Translations under genes and position numbers: made by a program | Shown: in pieces, positions 1 to 7,006 of the stretch | How the letters are laid out: each line of letters starts with the position of its first letter | Position numbering within the stretch: the stretch's first letter is position 1 | NCBI GenBank assembly: GCA_021767845.1 | Contig: JAASSQ010000033.1 | Span: 1-17,047, forward strand | From: Roseovarius sp. | GTDB taxonomy: Bacteria; Pseudomonadota; Alphaproteobacteria; Rhodobacterales; Rhodobacteraceae | Length of the DNA stretch: 17,047 nt | Direction of reading: 5' to 3' | The notes under the pieces: generated by a model | What the model was told of the DNA's origin: nothing | What the model saw: the letters and a program-made list of their open reading frames with translations, nothing else | Database searches by the model: none

Positions 1-15
1 CTAGCTTGCCTGCCC

Positions 16-681
16 ATGGAAAACGCACTCATCATCGGATCTTCGGGCGGGATCGGCACCGCCCTCAGCGAAGCCCTCGTGACCCGCGGCGTGGCCGTCA
101 CCGGCCTGTCGCGGCGCGATCACGGGCTGGACATCACCGACCCGGCTTCGGTGGACGAGGCCCTGGGCGCGCTTGATGGCCCGTTCGACCTGATCTTCGT
201 GGCGACCGGCGCGCTCGAAATCGACGGGCAGCGCCCCGAAAAATCCCTCAAGGAGGTGACGGCGAAGAACCTTGCCGACCAGTTCGCGGTCAACTGCATC
301 GGCCCCTCGCTGGTGCTGCGCCACGCACCGCGCCTCTTGCCGCGCGGCCGGCGCGGGGTGTTCGCGGCGCTCTCGGCGCGGGTGGGCTCGATCGGGGATA
401 ACGGCTTTGGCGGCTGGTATGCCTATCGCACTGCCAAGGCGGCGCTGAACCAGATGCTGCATACCGGCGCGATTGAATTGTCACGCAGCCATCGCGACTC
501 GATCTGCGTGGCGCTGCACCCCGGCACGGTGGAAACCCCGCTGACCGCGAAATACGCGGGCGGCCACCCCACCGTCACCCCGCAGGAGGCCGCGACCAAC
601 CTTCTGGACGTGATCAAGGGACTGACGCCCGAGGACACGGGCCTCTTCTACGATTGGGCGGGGACGCGGGTGCCATGGTAA
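16..681 (+). CDS. SDR family NAD(P)-dependent oxidoreductase (C-factor-like)
   Basis: A 221-residue classical short-chain dehydrogenase/reductase, predicted to be a cytosolic Rossmann-fold NAD(P)-dependent oxidoreductase; the substrate cannot be read from sequence. The glycine-rich cofactor loop GSSGGIG is at residues 8-14, an AVN segment gives Asn93, a serine region LSARVGSI spans 119-126, and the catalytic pair YxxxK is Tyr137/Lys141. A PGTVETPL segment follows, as in C-factor/CsgA-like members. ATG 16 puts the cofactor loop at the usual distance from the N-terminus, but only 15 bases lie upstream, so its promoter and ribosome site are not visible. Its stop overlaps the start of the photolyase gene, which points to co-transcription and translational coupling. 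The family call is firm; the physiological role is unknown, perhaps part of a photo-oxidative stress response given its partner. Confidence 0.9.
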   Translation: MENALIIGSSGGIGTALSEALVTRGVAVTGLSRRDHGLDITDPASVDEALGALDGPFDLIFVATGALEIDGQRPEKSLKEVTAKNLADQFAVNCIGPSLVLRHAPRLLPRGRRGVFAALSARVGSIGDNGFGGWYAYRTAKAALNQMLHTGAIELSRSHRDSICVALHPGTVETPLTAKYAGGHPTVTPQEAATNLLDVIKGLTPEDTGLFYDWAGTRVPW

Positions 682-2204
682 AGCGCCTGATCCTCGTGCT
701 GGGCGACCAGTTGAGCGAAACCCTTTCGGCCCTGCGCGAGGCGGACAAGGCGACCGACCTGATCGTCATGGCCGAGGTGCTGGACGAAACCGGCTACGTC
801 CCGCACCACCCCAAGAAGATCGCGCTGGTCCTGTCGGCGATGCGCCATTTCGCGCAACGCTTGCAAGAGGACGGCTGGCAGGTCGCCTATACCCGTCTTG
901 ACGACCCCGAGGCGTCGAAATCCATCGTGGGCGAATTGATGCGTCGGGGGCAGGCGCATGACACCAGCCGCGTGATCGCCACGCGGCCCGGCGAATGGCG
1001 CCTGATCGAGGCGCTGGAGAACGCGCCCCTGTCGGTCACGCTCTTGCCCGATGATCGCTTCGTCTGTTCGCTCGACGAGTTCGACGCCTGGGCCGAGGGG
1101 CGCAAGGAATTGCGGATGGAATGGTTCTACCGCGAGATGCGCCGAAAGACCGGCCTGATGATGGAGGGCGACAAACCCGCGGGCGGCAAGTGGAATTTCG
1201 ACCACGACAACCGCAAGCCCGCCTCTGATGACATGCTGCGGTCCCGGCCGATGAGGTTCACGCCCGATGCCGTCACCGAGGAGGTGCTGGACCTGGTCGA
1301 GGCCCGGTTTTCCGACAATTTCGGCACGCTGCGCCCGTTCCATTTCGCCGTGACACGCGCCGACGCGCTGCGCGCGCTCGATCATTTCGCGCGGCATCTT
1401 CTGGCGGGGTTCGGGGATTACCAGGATGCGATGCTGGAAAACGACCGCTTCCTGCATCACTCGCTCCTGTCGGCCTATCTCAACCTCGGGCTCCTGGGGC
1501 CGCTGGAAATCTGCGAACGGATCGAGGCGGAATGGCGCGACGGCAAGGTGCCGGTGAACGCCGCCGAGGGCTATGTCCGGCAGGTGATCGGCTGGCGCGA
1601 ATACGTGCGCGGCATCTATTTCCGCGAGGGGCCGGATTATCCCGCGCGTAACGTGCTGGGGCATTCCCGCGACCTGCCGCCGATGTATTGGGGCGCGCAG
1701 ACGGACATGAATTGCATCGCCCATGCCGTCGGCCAGACCCGCGACGAGGCCTATGCCCACCACATCCAGCGGCTGATGGTGACGGGCAATTTCGCCCTGC
1801 TGGCCGGGATCGATCCGCACCAGGTGCATGAATGGTATCTGTCGGTCTATATCGACGCCTATGAATGGGTCGAGGCGCCCAACACCGTCGGCATGAGCCA
1901 GTTCGCCGATGGCGGCATTATCGCATCGAAACCCTACGTGTCGTCCGGCAACTACATCGCCAGGATGTCCGACTATTGCGGCGGCTGCGCCTATTCGGTC
2001 AAGGACAAGACCGGCGAGCGGGCCTGCCCCTTCAACCTGCTCTTCTGGCATTTCATGGACCGCCACCGCGACCGCTTCGCCGGCAACCCGCGCATGGCGC
2101 AGATGTATCGCACCTGGGACCGGATGACGGACGACCGAAAGGCAGCCGTTCTGGACGGGGCCGAGCGGTTCCTGTCGCGGATGGAGGCGGGCGAGTCGGT
2201 CTGA
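675..2204 (+). CDS. Iron-sulfur (6-4) photolyase / cryptochrome of the PhrB-CryB class
   Basis: A 509-residue protein of the bacterial FeS cryptochrome/photolyase family (formerly DUF523-independent 'deoxyribodipyrimidine photolyase-related protein'). The N-terminal Rossmann domain begins RLILVLGDQLS, the family signature, and a helical FAD domain follows with GYVRQVIGWREYVRG. Four cysteines, Cys347, Cys435, Cys438 and Cys451 (CGGC then ACPF), match the four 4Fe-4S ligands of Agrobacterium PhrB (350, 438, 441, 454) with a constant offset of three, so the cluster should be intact. Known members bind FAD and 6,7-dimethyl-8-ribityllumazine; PhrB repairs (6-4) photoproducts, while Rhodobacter CryB also affects gene regulation. 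ATG 675 overlaps the SDR stop by 7 bases and is preferred to the upstream in-frame GTG at 654 because the protein then starts just before the conserved strand. Repair enzyme versus light sensor cannot be decided here. Confidence 0.93.
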   Translation: MVKRLILVLGDQLSETLSALREADKATDLIVMAEVLDETGYVPHHPKKIALVLSAMRHFAQRLQEDGWQVAYTRLDDPEASKSIVGELMRRGQAHDTSRVIATRPGEWRLIEALENAPLSVTLLPDDRFVCSLDEFDAWAEGRKELRMEWFYREMRRKTGLMMEGDKPAGGKWNFDHDNRKPASDDMLRSRPMRFTPDAVTEEVLDLVEARFSDNFGTLRPFHFAVTRADALRALDHFARHLLAGFGDYQDAMLENDRFLHHSLLSAYLNLGLLGPLEICERIEAEWRDGKVPVNAAEGYVRQVIGWREYVRGIYFREGPDYPARNVLGHSRDLPPMYWGAQTDMNCIAHAVGQTRDEAYAHHIQRLMVTGNFALLAGIDPHQVHEWYLSVYIDAYEWVEAPNTVGMSQFADGGIIASKPYVSSGNYIARMSDYCGGCAYSVKDKTGERACPFNLLFWHFMDRHRDRFAGNPRMAQMYRTWDRMTDDRKAAVLDGAERFLSRMEAGESV

Positions 2205-2223
2205 GCCCCGTGTCAGGCAGGGG

Positions 2224-2257
2224 CGGGGGCTTTGCCCCCGTCGCCGCAGGCGGCGAC
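2224..2257 (+). terminator. Double hairpin after the photolyase gene
   Basis: Two back-to-back perfect hairpins. The first has 7-base arms CGGGGGC (2224-2230) and GCCCCCG (2234-2240) around a TTT loop. The second has 7-base arms GTCGCCG (2240-2246) and CGGCGAC (2251-2257) around CAGG. They start 20 bases after the photolyase stop and lie between convergent genes, so termination from either side is plausible, although no long T run follows directly. Confidence 0.55.
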
Positions 2258-2286
2258 TCCCCCAAGGTATTTATCGCCAGATGAAG
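2224..2286. repeat. Possible dispersed intergenic element (hairpins plus GGTATTTATCGCCAGATGAAG tail)
   Basis: The double hairpin is followed by CTCCCCC and an AT-rich tail, GGTATTTATCGCC then AGATGAAG (about 2266-2286). From memory, very similar hairpin plus 'GTATTT...AGATGAAG' tails recur after genes in Rhodobacteraceae genomes. That recurrence is recalled rather than shown here: only one copy is present in this window. Confidence 0.35.
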
Positions 2287-2307
2287 GCCGCGCGCCCGCG
2301 TGCCGGG

Positions 2308-3792
2308 TTACTCGATCTCGGGCGCGTCTTCGGCCTCGGGCGCATCGGGCGTATCGTCGGCCTCGGGCGCCTCCGCCGCGTCATCGCCGCCCGTTTCGGT
2401 CCGGTCGGTCAGCGCGCCGTTTTCCCAGGTGCCGCTGGCCTCTTCGCCGCTGGCATAGCGCATGGTGCCTTCGCCCTGGCGTTTGCCGTCGATGAACATG
2501 CCCTCGTAGACATCCCCGTTGGCGTAGGTCGCCACGCCTTGTCCCGAGATCTCGCCTTTCTTCCACTCCCCGTCATAGGTGAAGCCGTCCGGCATGGTGA
2601 TCTTGCCCTGCCCGTGGCGCTGCCCGTCGCGGAACTGGCCCTCGTAGACGGTGCCGTCGGGGTAGGTGGCGGTGCCCATGCCGTGGCGCTGGCCGTCCTT
2701 CCATTCGCCTTCGTAGCGGTAGCCGTCGGCATAGGTCATCACGCCGAAACCGTGGTTGCGGGCATTCTCGAACTCGCCCTCGTAGACCACGCCGTTGGGG
2801 TAGGTGGCGGTGCCTTGCCCGTCGATCACGCCGCCGCGCCACTCGCCCTCGTAGGTGGAGCCGTCGGGATAGGTGATCTTGCCCTGCCCGTTGGGCAGGT
2901 CGTCGCGAAATTCGCCGACATAGACCGAGCCGTCGGGATAGGTGACCTTGCCCTGGCCCGAGATCTTACCCGCGACCCACGACCCTTCGTAGCGGTAACC
3001 GTCCGTGCCGGTGAAGACCCCTTGCCCGTGGCGGCGGTCGTCCTTGAACTCGCCCTCGTAGACATCGCCGTTGTCATAGGTCACGCGGCCCGTCCCCTCG
3101 CGGCGGCCGGCAACGAGCTGGCCCTCGTAGACATCGCCGTTGGGCTGGACCAGCCTGCCTTCGCCGTCGATCTGCCCGTCTTTCCACAGGCCTTCGTAGA
3201 CCAGCCCGTCGGGCATGGTCAGCGTGCCCTGCCCGTGCCGTGCGCCCTGAGCCACCGCGCCCTCGTAAACCGCGCCGTCGGGATAGGTGATCGTGGCCTG
3301 CCCATCCTTGACGCCGTTCACCCAGTCGCCTTCGTAGACATAGCCGCCGGGGCTTTCCATGCGGCCCTTGCCGTGGTGCATAGCGTTGCGGAAGCCGCCT
3401 TCGTAACGCACGCCATTGGCATAGACGGCCACGCCCTGTCCGGTGATCTTGCCGTCCTCCCAGGTGCCTTCGTAGGTGCCACCATCGGCGAAGACGATCT
3501 TGCCCACGCCATGCGGCTTGCCCTTGGCGAACTCGCCCTCGTAGACCGAGCCGTTGGGAAACCTCGCCACGCCCTGGCCGCGGATTTCCCCCTCGACCCA
3601 TTCGCCGCTGTATTCGTAGCCGTTTGGCAGGGTGTAGGTGCCTGTGCCGTGTTGCAGCCCGTTCTTGAACGTGCCCTCGTAGATGCCGCCATCGTCGTAT
3701 TGCTTGGTCTGCACTTCGCCGTCCTGCGCCTGCGCGGCGCCGGCCGCCAGCAGGGTTGCGGCGAAAACGATATCCTTGACTGTACCGACCAT
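2308..3792 (-). CDS. Exported MORN-repeat protein
   Basis: A 494-residue protein. Residues 1-22 form a signal peptide (hydrophobic AATLLAAGAAQA, likely cut after AQA), so it should be exported to the periplasm or beyond; there is no lipobox. Residues 32-445 are exactly 18 head-to-tail MORN units of 23 residues with consensus YPDGxxYEGxFxxGxxHGxGxxT, and a partial 19th unit runs to 464. The last 30 residues are rich in Asp, Glu, Ala and Pro and probably disordered. No catalytic domain is fused. MORN repeats form beta-hairpin rods; in eukaryotes they join membranes and proteins, while bacterial roles are mostly unknown. It has its own promoter and is transcribed away from nadE. ATG 3792 is the only start that gives a signal peptide. 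A structural or envelope role is inference only. Confidence 0.88.
   Translation of the reverse strand: MVGTVKDIVFAATLLAAGAAQAQDGEVQTKQYDDGGIYEGTFKNGLQHGTGTYTLPNGYEYSGEWVEGEIRGQGVARFPNGSVYEGEFAKGKPHGVGKIVFADGGTYEGTWEDGKITGQGVAVYANGVRYEGGFRNAMHHGKGRMESPGGYVYEGDWVNGVKDGQATITYPDGAVYEGAVAQGARHGQGTLTMPDGLVYEGLWKDGQIDGEGRLVQPNGDVYEGQLVAGRREGTGRVTYDNGDVYEGEFKDDRRHGQGVFTGTDGYRYEGSWVAGKISGQGKVTYPDGSVYVGEFRDDLPNGQGKITYPDGSTYEGEWRGGVIDGQGTATYPNGVVYEGEFENARNHGFGVMTYADGYRYEGEWKDGQRHGMGTATYPDGTVYEGQFRDGQRHGQGKITMPDGFTYDGEWKKGEISGQGVATYANGDVYEGMFIDGKRQGEGTMRYASGEEASGTWENGALTDRTETGGDDAAEAPEADDTPDAPEAEDAPEIE
2401..3699 (-). repeat. 69-bp MORN coding repeat array
   Basis: Eighteen in-frame 69-base units plus a partial unit. 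Within most of the array, units alternate between an F-type (YEGEF...HGQG) and a W-type (YEGEW...I[STD]GQG), giving a 138-base higher-order period. The alternation slips once: units 1-9 are F-type (or degenerate) at odd positions, while from unit 10 onward F-type units fall at even positions. Confidence 0.85.
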
Positions 3793-3839
3793 CTCTGCCC
3801 CGAAACTCCCCCTGGATCACCCCTGCCGGGATGCGCCGA

Positions 3840-3868
3840 AATCTAGTGGAGCGGTGTCCAAGTGACAA
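3840..3868 (-). promoter_or_regulatory. Sigma70-type promoter for the MORN gene
   Basis: Read on the minus strand, TTGTCA (3868-3863; 5 of 6 to the -35 consensus) is followed after 17 bases by TAGATT (3845-3840; 4 of 6 to the -10). Transcription would start near 3833, leaving a leader of about 40 bases before ATG 3792. This is the best -35/-10 pair I found in the window; it has not been tested against other starts. Confidence 0.5.
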
Positions 3869-3946
3869 CGGGTTTCGCCCAAATCGGCTTTTCCTCGCGC
3901 GGCGATCTGCTAAATCACGGGCCAGACCCCAATCACGAGGCACCGC

Positions 3947-5605
3947 ATGGCCGACAGCTTTCGCCTGACGCTGGCGCAATGGAACCCCACGATGGGCGAT
4001 CTGGAGGGCAACGCCGCGCTGGCACGGCGCGCGTGGGACGCGGGGCGCGCCGCCGGCGCCCGGCTCGTGGCGCTGCCCGAGATGTTCATCACCGGCTACA
4101 ACACCCAGGACCTGGTGATGAAACCGGCCTTTCACCGCGCCGCCATCGCCGCGATCGAGGGGCTGGCGCGCGATTGCGCCGATGGGCCGGCACTGGCCAT
4201 CGGTGGACCGGCGGTCGAGGACGGCAAGCTGTATAACGCCTATTACATCCTGCAGCACGGCCGGATCGCCGCGCGGGTCTTCAAGCACCACCTGCCCAAC
4301 GAGACCGTCTTCGACGAGAAACGCATCTATGCCTCCGGCGACGTCGCCGGGCCCTACGCGGTGGACGGGGTGCGCATCGGTTCGCCCATCTGTGAGGACA
4401 GTTGGTACGAGGACGTGTCCGAGACGCTGGCCGAGACCGGGGCCGAGTTCCTGCTGGTGCCCAATGGGTCGCCCTATTACCGCGAGAAGGTGTCTCACCG
4501 GCACCAGTTGATGGTCGCGAGGGTCATCGAAACCGGGCTGCCGCTGGTTTATCTCAATCTCGTGGGGGGGCAGGACGACCAGGTGTTCGATGGTGGCAGT
4601 TTCGCGCTGAACCCCGGGGGCGAGCTGGCGCTGCAGATGCCGCTGATGGAAGAGGCGACCGCCCATGTCGATCTTGTTCGCGGCCCCGATGGCTGGCGGA
4701 TCGAGAAATCCGAGCTGGCGCGCATTCCCGACGCGACCGAACAGGATTACCACGCGATGGTCCTGTCGCTGGGGGATTACCTGCGCAAGTCGGGGTTTTC
4801 CAAGGTGCTTCTGGGCCTGTCGGGGGGCATCGATTCGGCGCTGGTGGCAACGGTGGCGGCCGATGCGATCGGGCCGGCGAACGTGCGCTGCGTCATGCTG
4901 CCCTCGGAATACACCTCGCAGGCATCGCTCGATGACGCGCGGGCGTTGGCGCAGACGCTTGGCTGCCGTTACGATCACGTGCCGATTTCCGAGGGGCGGC
5001 AGGCGATCTCCAACACGCTGGCGCCGCTGTTCGAAGGCACCCAGCCGGGCATCACCGAGGAGAACATCCAGTCGCGTCTGCGTGGCCTGTTGCTGATGGC
5101 GATGTCCAACAAGTTCGGCGAGATGCTTCTGACCACCGGGAACAAGTCGGAAGTGGCCGTGGGCTATGCCACGATCTACGGCGACATGGCGGGCGGCTAC
5201 AACCCGCTCAAGGACATGTACAAGACCCGCGTCTTCGAGACCTGCCGCTGGCGCAATGCCGTTCACCGCGACTGGATGAAGGGCCCATCGGGCGCGGTGA
5301 TCCCGCGGCGCATCATCGACCGCCCGCCCAGTGCCGAACTGGCGCCCGACCAGCGTGACGAGGACAGTCTGCCGCCCTATCCGGTGCTGGACGGGATCCT
5401 TGACATCCTTGTCGATCGGGACGGCTCCATCGCCGATTGCGTCGCAGCGGGCTACAGCCGAGAGGATGCCGCGCGCGTGGAGCACCTGCTTTACATCTCG
5501 GAATACAAGCGGTTCCAGGCGGCGCCCGGCACGCGGCTGTCCAAGCGCGCCTTCTGGCTGGACCGGCGCTATCCCATCGTCAACCGCTGGCGCGACGGCG
5601 GCTGA
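3947..5605 (+). CDS. nadE: Glutamine-dependent NAD+ synthetase
   Basis: A 552-residue cytosolic enzyme that amidates nicotinic acid adenine dinucleotide to NAD+ using ATP and glutamine (EC 6.3.5.1), the last step of NAD synthesis. The N-terminal carbon-nitrogen hydrolase (glutaminase) domain carries the Glu-Lys-Cys triad as Glu45 (LPEMF), Lys113 (VFKHHLPN) and Cys149 (PICEDSW). The C-terminal synthetase domain has the ATP-binding P-loop SGGIDS at 292-297 and the later TTGNKSE and YATIYGDMAGG motifs. The two-domain length is normal for the glutamine-dependent form. ATG 3947 starts directly before the first strand FRLTLAQWNP and has GAGG upstream. The divergent MORN gene is unrelated in function. 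No truncation is seen. Confidence 0.96.
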   Translation: MADSFRLTLAQWNPTMGDLEGNAALARRAWDAGRAAGARLVALPEMFITGYNTQDLVMKPAFHRAAIAAIEGLARDCADGPALAIGGPAVEDGKLYNAYYILQHGRIAARVFKHHLPNETVFDEKRIYASGDVAGPYAVDGVRIGSPICEDSWYEDVSETLAETGAEFLLVPNGSPYYREKVSHRHQLMVARVIETGLPLVYLNLVGGQDDQVFDGGSFALNPGGELALQMPLMEEATAHVDLVRGPDGWRIEKSELARIPDATEQDYHAMVLSLGDYLRKSGFSKVLLGLSGGIDSALVATVAADAIGPANVRCVMLPSEYTSQASLDDARALAQTLGCRYDHVPISEGRQAISNTLAPLFEGTQPGITEENIQSRLRGLLLMAMSNKFGEMLLTTGNKSEVAVGYATIYGDMAGGYNPLKDMYKTRVFETCRWRNAVHRDWMKGPSGAVIPRRIIDRPPSAELAPDQRDEDSLPPYPVLDGILDILVDRDGSIADCVAAGYSREDAARVEHLLYISEYKRFQAAPGTRLSKRAFWLDRRYPIVNRWRDGG

Positions 5606-5671
5606 GTCCGGCGCGGTTTTGCGATCGCGATTACCGGTGCTAAGGTCGCTCCTGTTACCAGGAGGTTTGCC

Positions 5672-6205
5672 ATGATCCGTTTCGCCACCACGCTTGCCGC
5701 GCTTGCCCTCGCCACGCCCCTTGCCGCCGCCGACCTGTCGGACCGATACGAGGTGATGGGCACCATGACCGCGCAGATTGGGGAAGAGAGCCTCGACCTC
5801 GTGATCCCGTATGACACCGAAGATGACAGCCCCTATGGCGAGCAGAAGATGATCATGGGGTCTTTCCTTACGATCAACCTGGTGGGGGCCCATGTGGACG
5901 AGGACGGGACGCCCGGAAGGCCGATGCTGCAGGTGACGCTGCAGAAACAGAACGGCACGATGGGGCTGCTGTCGGTCGAACTGTTCGACGATCAGGGTTA
6001 TGACGCGCCGCTTTCCATCGGGATGGACGGCGGCGAGGGCGAGTTGGTGGCCTTTGCCATGGACGACACCAACACGACGACCGGCCGGATCGAGGGGAAT
6101 TTCCTGCGCCTGACCGGCTACACCGACGATCCGCGCGTGGCCGACGGGGCAGAGCCCATCGCGACCACGATCGAATGGCGCGCAGAGCTTGAGCCGCTGG
6201 AATGA
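5672..6205 (+). CDS. Small exported protein of unknown function
   Basis: A 177-residue protein I do not recognise. Residues 1-20 form a clear Sec signal peptide (basic start, then LAALALATPLAAA, probable cut before DLSD), so the mature protein of about 157 residues should be periplasmic. The mature part is acidic, has no cysteine, and appears rich in beta strands (VMGTMTAQIGEESLDLVIPY, VTLQKQNGTMGLLSVELF), suggesting a small beta-sandwich or lipocalin-like fold; that is inference. A strong ribosome site, AGGAGG at 5660-5665, precedes ATG 5672 and supports the start. It lies 66 bases after nadE on the same strand, so it may be co-transcribed, although a weak TTGCGA...TAAGGT promoter-like pair (5619-5646) sits in the gap. 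Confidence 0.75.
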   Translation: MIRFATTLAALALATPLAAADLSDRYEVMGTMTAQIGEESLDLVIPYDTEDDSPYGEQKMIMGSFLTINLVGAHVDEDGTPGRPMLQVTLQKQNGTMGLLSVELFDDQGYDAPLSIGMDGGEGELVAFAMDDTNTTTGRIEGNFLRLTGYTDDPRVADGAEPIATTIEWRAELEPLE

Positions 6206-6377
6206 CCGTCCCGTCAGTCGCGGCGGAGCGCGGCCCACGGGCTGCGCCCTGTCTTGGCCCTCGGCAGTCAGGCCTGGCCAGCACGGCCCGGCGCGGCTCG
6301 CATCGTCCGGCCTGGGCGTGCGTGCGGGCATCCGGCAGCGCATTTCGAAGCAAGGGCGATTCGGTCTCATGTAAGAG

Positions 6378-6411
6378 GTGGTTCCCGGTTTGTTCGCGCA
6401 AACTGAACCAC
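6378..6411. other. Long intergenic stem-loop
   Basis: Outer arms GTGGTTC (6378-6384) and GAACCAC (6405-6411) pair perfectly. After a small internal loop (CCG opposite T), GTTTG (6388-6392) pairs with CAAAC (6399-6403) around TTCGCG. Twelve base pairs in all. It is 172 bases after the upstream stop, has no T run, and could be part of a small RNA or a rho-independent-like 3' structure. Confidence 0.5.
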
Positions 6412-6473
6412 ACCCGGGTTAAGAAAGACTGAACGCCACGGCCCAAGGCCGCGCGCCCTGCGCCGCGATGCGG

Positions 6474-6485
6474 TTTTGTACAAAA
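6474..6485. promoter_or_regulatory. GTAC palindrome 1 (perfect 12-base dyad)
   Basis: TTTTGTACAAAA is a perfect 12-base palindrome. It is the first of three copies of TTTNGTACNAAA, typical in size and symmetry of a site for a dimeric DNA-binding protein. The protein is not known. Confidence 0.5.
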
Positions 6486-6505
6486 TTTCCCGCGGCGGGG
6501 CCGGG

Positions 6506-6517
6506 TTTGGTACGAAA
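6506..6517. promoter_or_regulatory. GTAC palindrome 2 (one mismatched pair)
   Basis: TTTGGTACGAAA has one non-symmetric pair, but the symmetry extends outward on both sides (GGG before, CCC after). It starts 32 bases after palindrome 1, about three helical turns. Confidence 0.5.
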
Positions 6518-6536
6518 CCCCGGTGCGGACTTGTCG

Positions 6537-6548
6537 TTTCGTACGAAA
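6537..6548. promoter_or_regulatory. GTAC palindrome 3 (perfect 12-base dyad)
   Basis: TTTCGTACGAAA is a perfect palindrome starting 31 bases after palindrome 2 and ending 10 bases before the stop end of the zincin gene. All three sites would face the same side of the helix. Confidence 0.5.
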
Positions 6549-6558
6549 ATCCGCGAGG

Positions 6559-6939
6559 TCATTCCCACCAGCGGTCGATCGTGGCGATGTCGTCATCCGA
6601 CCAGCCGAAATGATGCGCGAACTCGTGGATGGTCACATGGGCGATCAGCCTGTCCAGCGTCACGTCGCCCCGGTCGCGCCATTCGGCCAGGATCGGTTCG
6701 CGGAAGAGCCACACGGTGTCCGGCGCAAGAGGTTGATCCATGAAGGATTTTTCCGTGACGGGAATGCCCTCGTAAAGCCCGGTCAGTTCCAGCGGGTCAT
6801 GCATCCCAAGCTCGCGCAGCATGTCATCTGCGGGCCAGTCCACCACCCTCAGCGCCACGTCGCGCGCGGCCCCTCGGAACGGCTCGGGCAGATGCTCGAC
6901 CGTGTCGCGGGCAATCGTTTCCATTTGGTTAAGGTCCAT
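6559..6939 (-). CDS. Minimal zincin, metallopeptidase family (HExxHxxGxxD)
   Basis: A small protein (126 residues from ATG 6939) of the Zincin_1/DUF1025-type metallopeptidase family, known from genomes and a few structures with unclear substrates. The zinc motif HEFAHHFGWSD is near the C-terminus (His105, Glu106, His109, Asp115 in this numbering), giving the HExxHxxGxxD form. Conserved stretches LPEPFR, DPLELTGLYEG, LFREPIL and the ending DDDIATIDRWWE also fit the family. The start is uncertain: ATG 6963 (134 residues) is in frame, and a TTG at 7020 would add more; AAAGG stands only one base from ATG 6939. No signal peptide, so it should be cytosolic. It may be co-transcribed with the hydrolase upstream, but a palindrome sits in the gap. 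Proteolytic activity is not proven. Confidence 0.82.
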   Translation of the reverse strand: MDLNQMETIARDTVEHLPEPFRGAARDVALRVVDWPADDMLRELGMHDPLELTGLYEGIPVTEKSFMDQPLAPDTVWLFREPILAEWRDRGDVTLDRLIAHVTIHEFAHHFGWSDDDIATIDRWWE

Positions 6940-7006
6940 GCCTTTGCATATGGCGGTTGTCATGCCGGGCACAATATCCCTTTGACGCGAAAGCGAAAAA
7001 CGCTGT

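Larger units (their letters stand above)
6206..6558. other. 353-base gene-free region between convergent genes
   Basis: No convincing coding sequence on either strand. The first part (about 6206-6370) is very GC-rich with several short inverted repeats such as AGGCCTGGCC and may be a dispersed repeat. The middle holds a strong hairpin (6378-6411). The right end has three GTAC-centred palindromes. The short open frames across it have no ribosome site and an Arg/Ala/Pro-rich composition typical of noise in high-GC DNA. Confidence 0.7.

Noticed and set aside
648..2066. Long open frame antisense to the photolyase
   Set aside because: The plus-strand gene has all family motifs and iron-sulfur cysteines; the antisense product is His/Gly/Arg-rich noise.
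2401..3699. Regular DNA periodicity that could look like a CRISPR or satellite array
   Set aside because: The 69-base period is in frame, degenerate at third positions, and encodes MORN units.
2281..3846. Repetitive open frame antisense to the MORN gene
   Set aside because: Its VDxAVGxG-like repeats are the complement of the MORN codons; the minus-strand protein has a signal peptide, promoter and known repeat.
3888..3916. CTTTTC...TAAATC as a nadE promoter
   Set aside because: The match is too weak on both boxes to list as a feature, although position and 17-base spacing are acceptable.
3074..6370. Open frame of over 1000 codons on the minus strand across the MORN 5' part, nadE and the exported protein gene
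   Set aside because: It overlaps three better-supported genes, one in another frame of the same strand, is Arg/Pro/His-rich without domains, and reflects high-GC codon bias.
6202..6432. 76-codon plus-strand open frame in the gene-free region
   Set aside because: No ribosome site, starts overlapping the previous stop, Arg/Ser/Pro-rich composition, and runs through the stem-loop.
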